From Coriobacteriaceae bacterium EMTCatB1 (GTDB taxonomy: Bacteria > Actinomycetota > Coriobacteriia > Anaerosomatales > Anaerosomataceae): a stretch of DNA of 64,000 nt. Under the pieces are notes generated by a model. It worked only from the letters and a program-made list of their open reading frames with translations. It ran no database searches and had not been told where the DNA came from. Shown here piece by piece: positions 16,114 through 25,012 of the stretch. Location: assembly GCA_001950395.1 (NCBI GenBank), contig BDLO01000001.1, forward strand, positions 1,277,979 to 1,341,978. The letters run 5' to 3'. Each line of letters opens with the position of its first letter. Position 1 is the first letter of the stretch. The position numbers and the translations under genes are program-made.

Positions 16114-17673
16114 CTAGTGCCTGAAGTGCCGCACCCCGGTGAAGACCATCGCGACGCCCAGCTCGTCCGCTCGAGCGATCACCTCGTCGTCTCGGATCGA
16201 ACCGCCTGGCTGGATGAGCGCCGTCACGCCGGCTTCCGCCACGACCTCCAGCGTGTCCGGGAAAGGCAGGAACGCATCGCTCGCCGCCACCGCTCCTCTG
16301 GCCTTCTCCCCGGCCGCTTCTGCCGCGATGCGAGCCGAGTTCACGCGGTTCATCTGCCCGGCGCCGACGCCGACGGTCACGAAATCGCGCGCGAGCACGA
16401 TGGCGTTGCTCTTCACGCTCTTGGCGACCTTCCACGCGAAGAGCAGCTGCTCCATCTCCTGAGCGGTCGGCTGACGCTTCGTGACTGCCCGGAAGGTTGA
16501 CGGGTCTTCGGTCACCGCGTCAGAGGTCTGGACGAGCATCCCGCCCTCGACGGCGCGCGACTCGTAGTGGCCGCCGGTGGACCTGACGCCGCCGGTGCGC
16601 AGCACGCGGAGGTTCGGCTTCGCCGCAAGGAGCTCGAGCGCCTCGGGCTCGAAGTCCGGCGCGATCATCACCTCGACGAACTGCTTGTTGGCGGAGATCG
16701 CCTCCACGAGGGCAGCCGGGACAGGACGGTTGAAGGCCATCACGCCGCCGTACGCGGAGACGGGGTCGGCTTCGTGGGCGCGCTTGTACGCCTCCACGAC
16801 GTCGTCCGCGACCGCCACGCCGCACGGGTTCGTGTGCTTGACGATGACGCACGCCGGCTCGTCGAACTCGCGGACCGCCGCCCAGCACGCGTCGGTGTCG
16901 AGGATGTTGTTGTACGAGAGCTCCTTGCCCTGCAGCTGCTCGGCGCGAGCGAGCGTGTGCTCTGCGGCGTCGACGAAGCGGTAGAACGCTGCTTGCTGGT
17001 GCGGGTTCTCCCCATACCGGAGGTCTTGCGCCTTCTCGAGACGGAAGCGCGCCTCGTGCGGGAAGAGCGTCGCGCGGTAGCCGGACAGGTACATCCAGAT
17101 CGCGCTGTCGTACGCGCTCGTCAGCCGGAAGACCTCCGTGGCGTACGCACGACGGGTCGCAAGCGTCGTGCATCCGCTGTTGGAGCGAAGCTCCTCCACG
17201 AGCCACGGGTAGCAGGCCGGATCGGTGACGACGCACACGCTGGCGAAGTTCTTGGCAGCGGAGCGCAGCATGCTCGGGCCGCCGATGTCGATGTTCTCGA
17301 TCGCCTCTTCCTCGGTCACCCCTTCACGCGCGATCGTCTTCTCGAACGCGTAGAGGTTGACGACGACGAGGTCGATCATCCCGATGCCGTGCTCGCGCGC
17401 CTGAGCCATGTGTTCCTCGGAGTCCCGCCGGGCGAGCAATCCGCCGTGCACCTTCGGATGCAGCGTCTTCACGCGGCCGTCCATCATCTCAGGAAAGCCG
17501 GTGAGGTCCTCGATCGGGCGCACCGGCACGCCGGCTTCCTCGAGCACCTTGGCCGTCCCTCCCGTGGAGACGATCTCGACGCCGAACTCATCGACGAGCG
17601 CGCGCGCCAAGTCTACGACGCCGGTCTTGTCCGTGACCGAGATGAGCGCGCGCCGTACCTTCACGAGATCCAT
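16114..17673 (-). CDS. purH: bifunctional AICAR transformylase / IMP cyclohydrolase
   Basis: A 519-residue enzyme for the last two steps to IMP. The N-terminal cyclohydrolase domain begins RRALISVTDKTG, with STGGTAK and DGRVKTLHPKVHGG. The C-terminal transformylase carries the catalytic Lys-His in VIVKHTNPCG and ends with IARADELGVAMVFTGVRHFRH. The length is normal. The ATG at 17673 follows AAGGGTGGCAGGGGC. It is separated from the binding-protein gene upstream by a strong hairpin, so it probably has its own promoter, although none is obvious. Confidence 0.97.
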   Translation of the reverse strand: MDLVKVRRALISVTDKTGVVDLARALVDEFGVEIVSTGGTAKVLEEAGVPVRPIEDLTGFPEMMDGRVKTLHPKVHGGLLARRDSEEHMAQAREHGIGMIDLVVVNLYAFEKTIAREGVTEEEAIENIDIGGPSMLRSAAKNFASVCVVTDPACYPWLVEELRSNSGCTTLATRRAYATEVFRLTSAYDSAIWMYLSGYRATLFPHEARFRLEKAQDLRYGENPHQQAAFYRFVDAAEHTLARAEQLQGKELSYNNILDTDACWAAVREFDEPACVIVKHTNPCGVAVADDVVEAYKRAHEADPVSAYGGVMAFNRPVPAALVEAISANKQFVEVMIAPDFEPEALELLAAKPNLRVLRTGGVRSTGGHYESRAVEGGMLVQTSDAVTEDPSTFRAVTKRQPTAQEMEQLLFAWKVAKSVKSNAIVLARDFVTVGVGAGQMNRVNSARIAAEAAGEKARGAVAASDAFLPFPDTLEVVAEAGVTALIQPGGSIRDDEVIARADELGVAMVFTGVRHFRH

Positions 17674-17720
17674 GCCCCTGCCACCCTTCTGACGAGAACC
17701 GTGTGCCGCCTATTGTGCCA

Positions 17721-17750
17721 AACGGCCCCGGCGGATGCACCGGGGCCGTT
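17721..17750 (-). terminator. strong intergenic hairpin after the Leu/Ile/Val-type binding protein
   Basis: AACGGCCCCGG and CCGGGGCCGTT form a perfect 11-bp stem with an 8-base loop, 20 bp beyond the binding-protein stop. On the minus strand it is followed by TTTGGCAC, a weak T-run. It should terminate that transcript before purH. Confidence 0.7.
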
Positions 17751-17770
17751 GCAGGTCGCGCCTAGACGCG

Positions 17771-18934
17771 CTACTGGTCGAGCAGCTGCTTCCACGCTCC
17801 GCCCTCGACGCGGTACGCGGAGATGACCTGGTTGCGCGTGTCGCCGTTCTCGTCGAACGAGGTCGTGCCCGTCACGCCGTCGTAGGTGATCCCTCGGATG
17901 GCCTTGGCGACCGCGGCGCGGTCTGGGCCGGCCTCCAAGACGGCCTCGATGATGATCCACGCAGAATCGTACGCGTACGAGTCGTACGCCTCGGGACCTT
18001 CGCCGTAGCGCTTCTCGTACGCGGCCTTGAACTCGACGCCCTTCGGCTGCTGCTCGAGCGGCAGCCCGAGGCTCGTGCAGATGTCGCCTTCGGCGTTTTC
18101 CGCTCGCGCGATAGAGATGTACTCGGCCGAGTACAGCATGTCGCCGCCGATGACCGGGACCTTGAGCCCGCTTTCCTTCGCCTGCTTCGAGAGGAGCGCT
18201 CCTTCCGTGTGCGCGCCGCCGTAGTAGATGGCCTCGGGCTTCGCTGACTTGATGCGCGTGACGAGCGCGGAGAAGTCCACGTCCTTGGCCTGGATCTTCT
18301 CCTGGACGACCACCGTCCCGCCCTTGGCCACGAACCGCTTCACGAACTCAGAAGCCAGCCCGCTCCCGTACGGCGTCGAATCGTCGAGGACGGCGACCTT
18401 CCGAAGGCCGAGCTTGTCGTACACGAGGTCGGCTGCGAAGGAGCCCTGCGTGTCGTCCTTGGCGACGATGCGGTTCACGACGTCGAAGCCCTGCGCGGTG
18501 AGCTGCGGGTTGGACGACACCGACACCATCGCGAGTCCGGCCTGCTGGTAGACCGCTGACGCCGGGATCGAGCACCCGGAGTTGAAGTGCCCGACCACGC
18601 CGACGACCGCTGGATCGCCCGCGAGAAGCGTCGCGACGTTGACGGCCTGCTTCGGGTCGCCCTGGTCGTCCTGCGACGCGAGCTCGAAGGTGATGCCTGC
18701 GCTCTTGACGCGCTCGCTCGCGTTAGCCTCGTCAATCGCCATCTGGACCGCGCGCTGCATCCCGCGGCCGTACACCGCGTTGTCGCCCGTCAGCGGCGCG
18801 GCGAACCCGATCTTGACCGTCTTGACCTGGCCTGGCTTGGAAGTCTCGCTCGCCTTCGAGCCGCACCCCGCGGCCGCGGACGCGAGGAGCGCGCACGCCG
18901 CCGCGACGGCCAGGAGCTTCGACGCCTTCTTCAT
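17771..18934 (-). CDS. branched-chain amino acid-type ABC substrate-binding lipoprotein (orphan)
   Basis: A 387-residue periplasmic-binding protein of the LivJ/LivK (Peripla_BP_6) family. The lipobox ASAAAGC anchors it to the membrane. The mature part starts KIGFAAPLTGDNAVYGRGMQ, followed by VVGVVGHFNSGCSIPAS and ILDDSTPYGSG-like segments of the fold. The start is ATG 18934 with GGGAGG upstream, five codons inside the track ORF. LivH/M/G/F partners are absent on both sides, so it works with a transporter encoded elsewhere or as a sensor. It lies 99 bp after an unrelated ABC exporter. Confidence 0.9.
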   Translation of the reverse strand: MKKASKLLAVAAACALLASAAAGCGSKASETSKPGQVKTVKIGFAAPLTGDNAVYGRGMQRAVQMAIDEANASERVKSAGITFELASQDDQGDPKQAVNVATLLAGDPAVVGVVGHFNSGCSIPASAVYQQAGLAMVSVSSNPQLTAQGFDVVNRIVAKDDTQGSFAADLVYDKLGLRKVAVLDDSTPYGSGLASEFVKRFVAKGGTVVVQEKIQAKDVDFSALVTRIKSAKPEAIYYGGAHTEGALLSKQAKESGLKVPVIGGDMLYSAEYISIARAENAEGDICTSLGLPLEQQPKGVEFKAAYEKRYGEGPEAYDSYAYDSAWIIIEAVLEAGPDRAAVAKAIRGITYDGVTGTTSFDENGDTRNQVISAYRVEGGAWKQLLDQ

Positions 18935-18959
18935 AGAGCCGCCTCCCATTCCCGCTCTT

Positions 18960-18971
18960 CTGCATATGCAG
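18960..18971. promoter_or_regulatory. 12-bp palindrome upstream of the binding-protein gene
   Basis: CTGCATATGCAG is a perfect palindrome 26 bp before the ATG of the Leu/Ile/Val-type binding protein, in the 99-bp gap where its promoter should lie. It could be an operator or part of the -10 region. The role is inference. Confidence 0.35.
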
Positions 18972-19033
18972 GCAACGCTCGCGCACCCGCGTGAGCGTCC
19001 ATCGGCGGATGATACCAGAGAGCCCGAGCGCCG

Positions 19034-20098
19034 TCAGCGCGCCGCGACCTGCACCTGCATGCGCTTGCCGAGCGACCAGGCGAGCACGCCGAGCGCCGCG
19101 GTGATGCCGAGCGCGACCGCGAGCTCGGTGAGCACCTCGGACAGGTGCCCTCCGAGCACGGCGACGCGCCAGATCGGCTCGATGATCCAGTACAGCGGGA
19201 AGAGCTTCGCGATCCACTGCGGCCAGTCGGGGAAGACGTAGAACGCCACCGGTGCGAACAGCAGGATGCCGGATCCTTTCACGATGCCGAACATGGTCTG
19301 CGAGTCAGGCGCGAACGCGCCGATCACGACGCCGAGGGCCGAAGACAGCATCGCGGCCACGAACACGACGACGAGCACCTCTGGCCAGTTCGATCCGAGC
19401 GCGCTGTTCAGCACGAGCGTCACCACCGACATCACGCTCGCCAAGACGATGCCGAGCAGCCACTTCGCGAGCAGCACGTCGGCGGTTCTCGCGGGCGTGA
19501 CGAGCAGCGCCTTGAGTGTGCCCTGCTCCTTCTCCTCCACAAGGCTCGAGCCCGGCACGAACAGCCCTGCCATCACGAGCGCGTAGAAGACGATCACTGG
19601 CACCAACCGCACCGAGATCGGCAGCCCCGCCTCGCCGATGCTCTGAACGCGCACCTCCACGGGCGGCTCCTTGCCCTCCAGCGCACGCAGCAGGTCGATC
19701 GTCGTCACCGCGAGCACGATGCGGTTCGACGCGTAGCTCTCGCCGCTGATCCAGAAGGTGAGCTCCGGGCGCTCGCCGGCCTTGACCGCCTCGTCGAACC
19801 CGCGCGGCAGCACGATGCCGGCATCCACGTCGTTCGCCTCGACGGCCGCGCGGAGCGCCTCGGCGTCCTCGTACTCCCGCACGCGGATGCCCTCCATCGC
19901 CCGGACGTCACGGGCGACCTGCGAGCCGCCCTCGTCCACTACGCCGAGCCGCGGCTTGGGCTGGAAGAGCGAGCCGAATGCGACCTGCAAGATGAGCGTG
20001 ATCGCGAGCGGCAGCACGAGCGCCCACAGGAACACCGCGGAGCGCGGCCCGAGCGAGAAGTCCTTCTTGAGGATCGTCGTCACCAGCCGTGGGCTCAT
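19034..20098 (-). CDS. ABC-2 type permease, second subunit
   Basis: A 354-residue membrane protein. One N-terminal helix is followed by an extracytoplasmic domain of about 150 residues and five to six C-terminal helices, the layout of ABC-2/NatB/YhiH-like permeases. The EEKEQGTLKALLVTPA loop is the family's cytoplasmic coupling motif. Its ATG (20098) overlaps the upstream permease stop as ATGA, so it begins MSPRLVTTIL and not at the long track start. It forms a heterodimeric exporter with the previous two genes. The cargo is unknown. Confidence 0.88.
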   Translation of the reverse strand: MSPRLVTTILKKDFSLGPRSAVFLWALVLPLAITLILQVAFGSLFQPKPRLGVVDEGGSQVARDVRAMEGIRVREYEDAEALRAAVEANDVDAGIVLPRGFDEAVKAGERPELTFWISGESYASNRIVLAVTTIDLLRALEGKEPPVEVRVQSIGEAGLPISVRLVPVIVFYALVMAGLFVPGSSLVEEKEQGTLKALLVTPARTADVLLAKWLLGIVLASVMSVVTLVLNSALGSNWPEVLVVVFVAAMLSSALGVVIGAFAPDSQTMFGIVKGSGILLFAPVAFYVFPDWPQWIAKLFPLYWIIEPIWRVAVLGGHLSEVLTELAVALGITAALGVLAWSLGKRMQVQVAAR

Positions 20099-21339
20099 AG
20101 CGACGCCACCTTCCGCTTCAGCGCGACGACCCCAGCGCCGTAGAGCACGGCGAGCCACACCGCCGCGTACGCGAGCGAGCCCGCCGACTCGCGCCAGCCG
20201 CCGCCGTACACGGTCGCCTTCACGAGCACGTCGATGATCGGGAACGTCGGGAGGATCCGCACCCAGGGCGCCACGGAGCCGGGGAACAGCGCCGCGAACG
20301 CCGGGATGAGCATGGGGACCGTGAAGAGCATCGCGTAGAACAGCTGGCCCATGAAGTCCTTGCCCGCCGCGCCCACCAGAAGCGCGATGCCGGTGAACAT
20401 CACCGCACCCATGACGAGCACGGCAAGCATGAGCGACCAATTCTCCTGCGTGACGCCCCCGATGAGCGCGAGCACGATGAGCGCCTGCGTGAACGACACG
20501 AGCGTGCCGAAGATCGTCTTGGCGGCGATGAAGTCAGACGCCTTCGCGGGCGTGACGAGCACCGCCGTCACGGTGCGCTCCAGCACCTCGGTGGAGACGA
20601 GCGACGCCATCGAGAAGGTCTCCATCATGAGCACCACGAACAGCAGCATCGGCCGCATCTTCTCGCGCAGCGACACCTGGTCGCCCAGCCGGTCGACGCC
20701 CACCACGACGTCCTTCTCGTCGGGGAACTGCACCGGCAACGCCTCGCCCGCGACCTCGAACGCCGCCTCACGAACGAAGCTCGTGACCGCTTGCCTGAGC
20801 TCAGGCGGAGCGGACGCGTGCGTGTACACGGTCACCGCAAGCCCACGCTTGCCGAGGGCGAGGTCAGCCAAGAATCGCTCCGGGAACGCGACGCCGACCT
20901 GGACGTCGACGCGCTTGGTACCCTTCGGCCGCTTCTCGCCTGCGGCCGTATCGACGAACGCGAGCTTGCCGTCCCGCGTCCGCCACACCTGGAGCGTGCC
21001 GTCGATCGCCTGGCGCATCTTCACCTCGTCGTCGAACTCGACGAGCAGCAGCCCTTCTTGCTTCGCGAGGTCCGCCTCACGGATGCGCGCGACGTCGGCC
21101 TCCGAGGCGCCGAGGGCACGCAGCGCCTCGGCGGAGCCCTCAAGCAGCCGATCGACCGGCGGCGAGACCGCGAGCACGAGGTCTTCCTCGACGCGGTCCG
21201 GCATCGCACGGAACAGCAGCGGCGCCGCGATGAGCACCGCGAGCGTCAGAGCGAGGTACACCGTGTCACGCGCGTAGGAGACGAGCTCCTTCCTCAGCAG
21301 CGCCCGGATGATGGCCGCTCTCGAGACGGTGCGCTTCAT
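20095..21339 (-). CDS. ABC-2 type permease, NatB-like
   Basis: A 414-residue permease with an N-terminal helix, a large external domain and six C-terminal helices including FTGIALLVGAAGKDFMGQLF. The coupling region is VSTEVLERTVTAVLVTPAKASD, parallel to EQGTLKALLVTPA in its partner. NatB-type permeases with ABC-2 ATPases export sodium, drugs or other compounds; which applies here is not determinable. It is coupled by ATGA overlap to both the ATPase gene upstream and the second permease downstream. Confidence 0.88.
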   Translation of the reverse strand: MKRTVSRAAIIRALLRKELVSYARDTVYLALTLAVLIAAPLLFRAMPDRVEEDLVLAVSPPVDRLLEGSAEALRALGASEADVARIREADLAKQEGLLLVEFDDEVKMRQAIDGTLQVWRTRDGKLAFVDTAAGEKRPKGTKRVDVQVGVAFPERFLADLALGKRGLAVTVYTHASAPPELRQAVTSFVREAAFEVAGEALPVQFPDEKDVVVGVDRLGDQVSLREKMRPMLLFVVLMMETFSMASLVSTEVLERTVTAVLVTPAKASDFIAAKTIFGTLVSFTQALIVLALIGGVTQENWSLMLAVLVMGAVMFTGIALLVGAAGKDFMGQLFYAMLFTVPMLIPAFAALFPGSVAPWVRILPTFPIIDVLVKATVYGGGWRESAGSLAYAAVWLAVLYGAGVVALKRKVASL

Positions 21340-22220
21340 CCCGCAAGCCCCCTGCCCGTCAGCGCGATGAAGATCTGCTCAAGCGTGGCCTCCTCGGTGT
21401 GGATGGTAAGCAGGTCGGGCGAGGCGGCGAGCTCGGCGAGCCGCGCGGTGGCCTCTCCGTCGCCGAGCGGCAGGACTTCCTCGCGCACGCCCTCTTTGTC
21501 GCGAAGCCGGACGCGCACGGCCCGCGTCCCGTGCTTGAGCTTGAGGTTCTCGGGCGTGTCGAGCGCGACGATGCGGCCTTCGTTCATGAAGGCGACCCTG
21601 TCTGAGAGCTCGTCTGCCTCGAACATGTCGTGCGTCGTGAGCAGGACCGCCGCGCCCCGCTCGGCCTCCTCCTTGATCGTCGCCCTGATGGCGGCGGCGG
21701 TGACCGGGTCGAGCCCGTCTGTGGGCTCGTCCAAGAACAGGACGTCGGGACGGTTGATGAACGCACGGGCGATCATCATCCGCTGGCGCATGCCCTTGGA
21801 GAAGGTCTTGACGCGATCGTTCGCACGGTCAGCGAGCCCGACGCGTCGGAGCGCACCCTCCACGTCCGCGTCTTTCACGCCGTAGAGCGCCGCGAAGAAC
21901 TCGAGGTTCTCGCGCGCGGTCATGTTCAGGTAGAGGTTCTTCTCCTCGAAGCAGACGCCGATGCGGGCCTGCAGGCCAGGGTCGTCGAGCGCGACGTCGG
22001 TGCCCAGCACGGTCGCCGTGCCGCCTTGCGGCGGCAGCAGGCCGATCAGCATCTTGATCGTCGTGGACTTGCCGGCGCCGTTCGGCCCGAGAAACCCGAG
22101 GATCTCGCCGGGCATCACCTCGAAGGAGATGCCTTTGACCGCCTCGATCTCCCCGTACGAGAACCGCAGATCCTTCACCGCGATGGCTGGCTCGTGCGCC
22201 TCGGACATCGAGACCCCCAT
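21336..22220 (-). CDS. ABC transporter ATP-binding protein (NatA/CcmA type)
   Basis: A 294-residue ATPase for the two ABC-2 permeases. It has Walker A GPNGAGKST, signature FSKGMRQR, Walker B VLFLDEPTDGLDP and H-loop TTHDM. The FSKGMRQ signature and DGLDP are typical of NatA/drug-exporter ATPases. The C-terminal extension (HTEEATLEQIFIALTGRG) is also typical of this group. The ATG at 22220 is used; an internal ATG at 22208, preceded by GGGGG, would shorten it by four residues. It is the first gene of the export operon. Confidence 0.92.
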   Translation of the reverse strand: MGVSMSEAHEPAIAVKDLRFSYGEIEAVKGISFEVMPGEILGFLGPNGAGKSTTIKMLIGLLPPQGGTATVLGTDVALDDPGLQARIGVCFEEKNLYLNMTARENLEFFAALYGVKDADVEGALRRVGLADRANDRVKTFSKGMRQRMMIARAFINRPDVLFLDEPTDGLDPVTAAAIRATIKEEAERGAAVLLTTHDMFEADELSDRVAFMNEGRIVALDTPENLKLKHGTRAVRVRLRDKEGVREEVLPLGDGEATARLAELAASPDLLTIHTEEATLEQIFIALTGRGLAG

Positions 22221-22269
22221 TCAGCACCGAGCGCCGCGTCAGGCGCGCCTCAAGGCAACACCTTCCATC

Positions 22270-23022
22270 TTACCCGCGCTCGACGCGCCACATACAGTCG
22301 AGCTCGGCTTGGATCGCCTGAGCGAGAGCGTCCGCTCCGCGGCGATCGGCGCGCGCTCCCCCGTACGCATTCAGGTAGACGATCTCGTCGGCCGCCTCGA
22401 GCTCGCTCAGCGCGAACGGCTCCGCCCGGATGGCGACCCCGAAGTCTGCTGCTCGCTCGAGCAGCCACGCGAGCGCGACGCTGGCGACCGCTGGCGGGGA
22501 CGGCGGCGTGAGCGCTTCGCGACCCCTTCGAACGACGATCGCCGCCGTCCCGCCGTCGATGACGCGCCCGTCGGAGTCCACGAGGATCGCCTGGTTGCCG
22601 CCCGCTGCCGCAGCCGCGCGCTGCGCATCGTCCCAGTACGCGCGGTCGGCCGGCTTGGCTGCGCCAGGCGGGAGCTTGGGCAAAGCGTCGACCACGACAG
22701 GAACCCCGACGACGCCGGACGGCGCGTCGAGCGAGCTCAGCCGCCGCTGCACCGCGACGACCACTCCGGTCTGCGCGCTGATCTCGACCGTGAGCCGGGT
22801 GCGGCTCGAGATGCGCTCGGGAAGCTGCGCGAGCGCGTCGCGCACGGCCTCGTCGACCGCGTCGAGCGCTGCCCGGCCCACACCGCCCGCCACGAGCCTC
22901 CGACGGTGGAAGGGCCACAGCGGCACGGTGCCGTCCAGCGCCACGCGGCACGTCTCGCGAAGCGCGACGGCAGGCCATCCGTCGCTAGCTCCGCACGGAG
23001 ACGCTTCGACTCGCACGTTCAT
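22270..23022 (-). CDS. class IV aminotransferase-fold protein (PabC/BCAT-like)
   Basis: A 250-residue fold-type IV PLP protein, divergent from characterised members. The probable PLP lysine lies in AAKPADRAYWDDA, matching the KT.DR.xxYxxA pattern. GGNQAILVDSDGRVIDGGTA corresponds to the family's Gly-Glu-rich substrate loop, and ELEAADEIVYLNAYGG to its C-terminal signature. Aminodeoxychorismate lyase, branched-chain or D-amino-acid aminotransferase functions are possible. pabA/pabB are not nearby. The ATG at 23022 is preferred to the track's GTG, but no strong ribosome site precedes either. Confidence 0.7.
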   Translation of the reverse strand: MNVRVEASPCGASDGWPAVALRETCRVALDGTVPLWPFHRRRLVAGGVGRAALDAVDEAVRDALAQLPERISSRTRLTVEISAQTGVVVAVQRRLSSLDAPSGVVGVPVVVDALPKLPPGAAKPADRAYWDDAQRAAAAAGGNQAILVDSDGRVIDGGTAAIVVRRGREALTPPSPPAVASVALAWLLERAADFGVAIRAEPFALSELEAADEIVYLNAYGGARADRRGADALAQAIQAELDCMWRVERG

Positions 23023-23114
23023 CGGAGCTGCCACCAAGGGCACGAGGAAGGGACGGCCGCAGCGCCCCCTCTCGCCACGACACGTCCCCGATGCTGGCAG
23101 GATGGAGCGCGCAT

Positions 23115-23837
23115 CTAAACAGAATCTAAACCCGTGAGCGTTCCCGCATCGTCGGGAGCGGGCAGCACGCGCACCCTGCGTCCCTCGATGAGGAGCCGCC
23201 CCTGCTCGAACAGACGCACGGCCTCGACGATCAGCCGGTGCTCGACCTCGTGGATCTTCGCCTCCAGCGTCTCGAGCGTGTCGTCCTCGTCCACACGGAC
23301 CGGTTCCTGGCAGATGATGGGGCCGTGGTCGAGGTGCTCGTCCGCGAAGTGGACCGTCACGCCCGTGACCTTCACGCCGTACTCGTACGCGTCCTTGATC
23401 CCGGAAGCCCCCGCGAACGCCGGGAGGAGCGAGGGGTGAAGGTTCATCACCCGGTTCGGGAACGCGCTCAGCACCTCCTTGCCGAGCAGCCGCATGTAGC
23501 CCGCCATCACCACGAGCTCGACTCCGTGCTCTTTCAGGACGTCAGCGATCGCGGCGTTGTAGCCAGAGACGCTCTCGTAGCGCGCACGGTCGACCACGAC
23601 GGCCGGCACGCCCGCCCGACGCGCGCGCACCAAGCCGAACGCATCTGGCTTGTTGGAGACCACGACAGCGATCTCGGCGTTCAGAGCGCCCGACGCGCAC
23701 GCATCGAGCAACGCTTGCAGGTTCGTGCCGCTTCCCGAGATGAGCACGCCGACCCGCAGCCGCTTCGGCTCCTGGTCCTCCTCCAGAAGCGGGAAGATCT
23801 CCTCCGCCAGCACGGGCTCTTCCGCGACCTCAGACAT
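23115..23837 (-). CDS. purN: phosphoribosylglycinamide formyltransferase
   Basis: A 240-residue GAR transformylase using 10-formyl-THF. Motifs are VGVLISGSGTNLQAL, MAGYMRLLG, and the catalytic region NLHPSLLPAFAG with HFADEHLDHGPII. It carries an acidic N-terminal extension of about 27 residues (MSEVAEEPVLAEEIFPLLEE) not needed by the enzyme. Its ATG overlaps the end of purM by eight bases, so the two consecutive or near-consecutive steps are translationally coupled. Confidence 0.96.
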   Translation of the reverse strand: MSEVAEEPVLAEEIFPLLEEDQEPKRLRVGVLISGSGTNLQALLDACASGALNAEIAVVVSNKPDAFGLVRARRAGVPAVVVDRARYESVSGYNAAIADVLKEHGVELVVMAGYMRLLGKEVLSAFPNRVMNLHPSLLPAFAGASGIKDAYEYGVKVTGVTVHFADEHLDHGPIICQEPVRVDEDDTLETLEAKIHEVEHRLIVEAVRLFEQGRLLIEGRRVRVLPAPDDAGTLTGLDSV

Positions 23838-24882
23838 AGCTCACACCGCCTTCGCCTTGCACGATCGTGCCGATCTCGAACACGCGCTCGCCCGAAGCGG
23901 TCAGGTGCGCCGCGACCGATGCCGCCTGACGGGCATCGCACACGAGCGCGTACCCGATGCCCATGTTGAAGGTCCGGAGCATCTCGGCCTCCGGCAGAGC
24001 CGCCGCTTGCTGCACCAGCGCGAAGATCGACGGCACCCTCCACGACCCCAGCGCGATGCGCGCTTCGCAGCCGGTCGGCAGCACCCGCGCGAGGTTCTCG
24101 GTGATGCCGCCGCCCGTGATGTGCGCCATGCCCTTGATGCCGCCCACTTCGCGAAGCGCAGCCAGCACCGGACGTACGTAGATGCGCGTCGGTTCGAGCA
24201 GCGCATCGCCGAGGGTCGCGCCGCCGAGCGTCGCGTTGGGGAGCGAAAGAGCGTCTTCGGCGCCCTCGACGAGCGCTTTTCTGACGAGCGAGTAGCCGTT
24301 CGAGTGCAGGCCGCTCGACGCGAGCCCGAGCACGACGTCGCCGGGCGCGATGCCGTCGCCGGTCACCGCGGCCTGTCGGTCCACGACGCCCACGCAGAAG
24401 CCAGAGACGTCGTAGTCGTCGGGAGCCATGGTCCCCGGGTGCTCGGCCATCTCGCCGCCGACGAGCGCGCAGCCCGCGCGTCGGCACCCCTCGGCGATGC
24501 CGCTCACGATCGCCTCGACTCTGTCCGCCCGAAGCGAGCCGATCGCCACGTAGTCCAAGAAGAACAGCGGCTCCGCGCCGACGGCGAGCACGTCGTTCAC
24601 GCACATCGCCACCAGGTCGATGCCCACGGTGTCGTGACGGTCGAGGAGCTGCGCCACCTTGAGCTTCGTACCGACCCCGTCCGTGCTGCTCACGAGCACG
24701 GGATCGTCCATTTCCTTGAGCGCGGCCGCGGAGAACATCCCGCCGAACCCGCCGATGTCCCCGATGACCTCGGGCCGGTAGGTCGAGCGCACGTGCGCAC
24801 GGATGCGCTCGACTGCCCGCGCGCCCTCGTCGATGTCGACGCCGGCGTCGCGGTACGTGATGGGACGCTTCTCCTCGGCCAC
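23830..24882 (-). CDS. purM: phosphoribosylformylglycinamidine cyclo-ligase
   Basis: A 350-residue AIR synthetase. It has the N-terminal ITYRDAGVDIDEG, the ATP-binding LVSSTDGVGTK, and AMCVNDVLAVGAEPLFFLDY. The start is GTG 24882 with GGAGGAG upstream. It leads the purM-purN pair, which is separated from the purine operon at 30-37 kb by the subtilase gene. Confidence 0.97.
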   Translation of the reverse strand: MAEEKRPITYRDAGVDIDEGARAVERIRAHVRSTYRPEVIGDIGGFGGMFSAAALKEMDDPVLVSSTDGVGTKLKVAQLLDRHDTVGIDLVAMCVNDVLAVGAEPLFFLDYVAIGSLRADRVEAIVSGIAEGCRRAGCALVGGEMAEHPGTMAPDDYDVSGFCVGVVDRQAAVTGDGIAPGDVVLGLASSGLHSNGYSLVRKALVEGAEDALSLPNATLGGATLGDALLEPTRIYVRPVLAALREVGGIKGMAHITGGGITENLARVLPTGCEARIALGSWRVPSIFALVQQAAALPEAEMLRTFNMGIGYALVCDARQAASVAAHLTASGERVFEIGTIVQGEGGVSYV

Positions 24883-24960
24883 AGTGCTCCTCCTCCGCCT
24901 GGAGCAACCATTCTACCCGACGACCGCGGGTGCGCGGCCCTCTCGGCGCTCACGAACAGC

Positions 24961-24989
24961 GGAGAGGCCGGGCTTTGCCCGGCCTCTCC
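24961..24989 (-). terminator. strong hairpin downstream of the subtilase
   Basis: GGAGAGGCCGGGC and GCCCGGCCTCTCC form a perfect 13-bp stem with a TTT loop, 23 bp beyond the protease stop and 78 bp before purM. There is no T-tract, as is common for high-GC hosts. It most likely ends the protease transcript. Confidence 0.7.
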
Positions 24990-25012
24990 TGCGTGCCCGT
25001 GCGTGTGAACCG

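Noticed and set aside
14339-16435. A 698-aa minus-strand ORF overlapping the chemoreceptor
   Set aside because: It is an alternative frame of the chemoreceptor and purH 3' end, with Arg/Gly-rich content and no domain.
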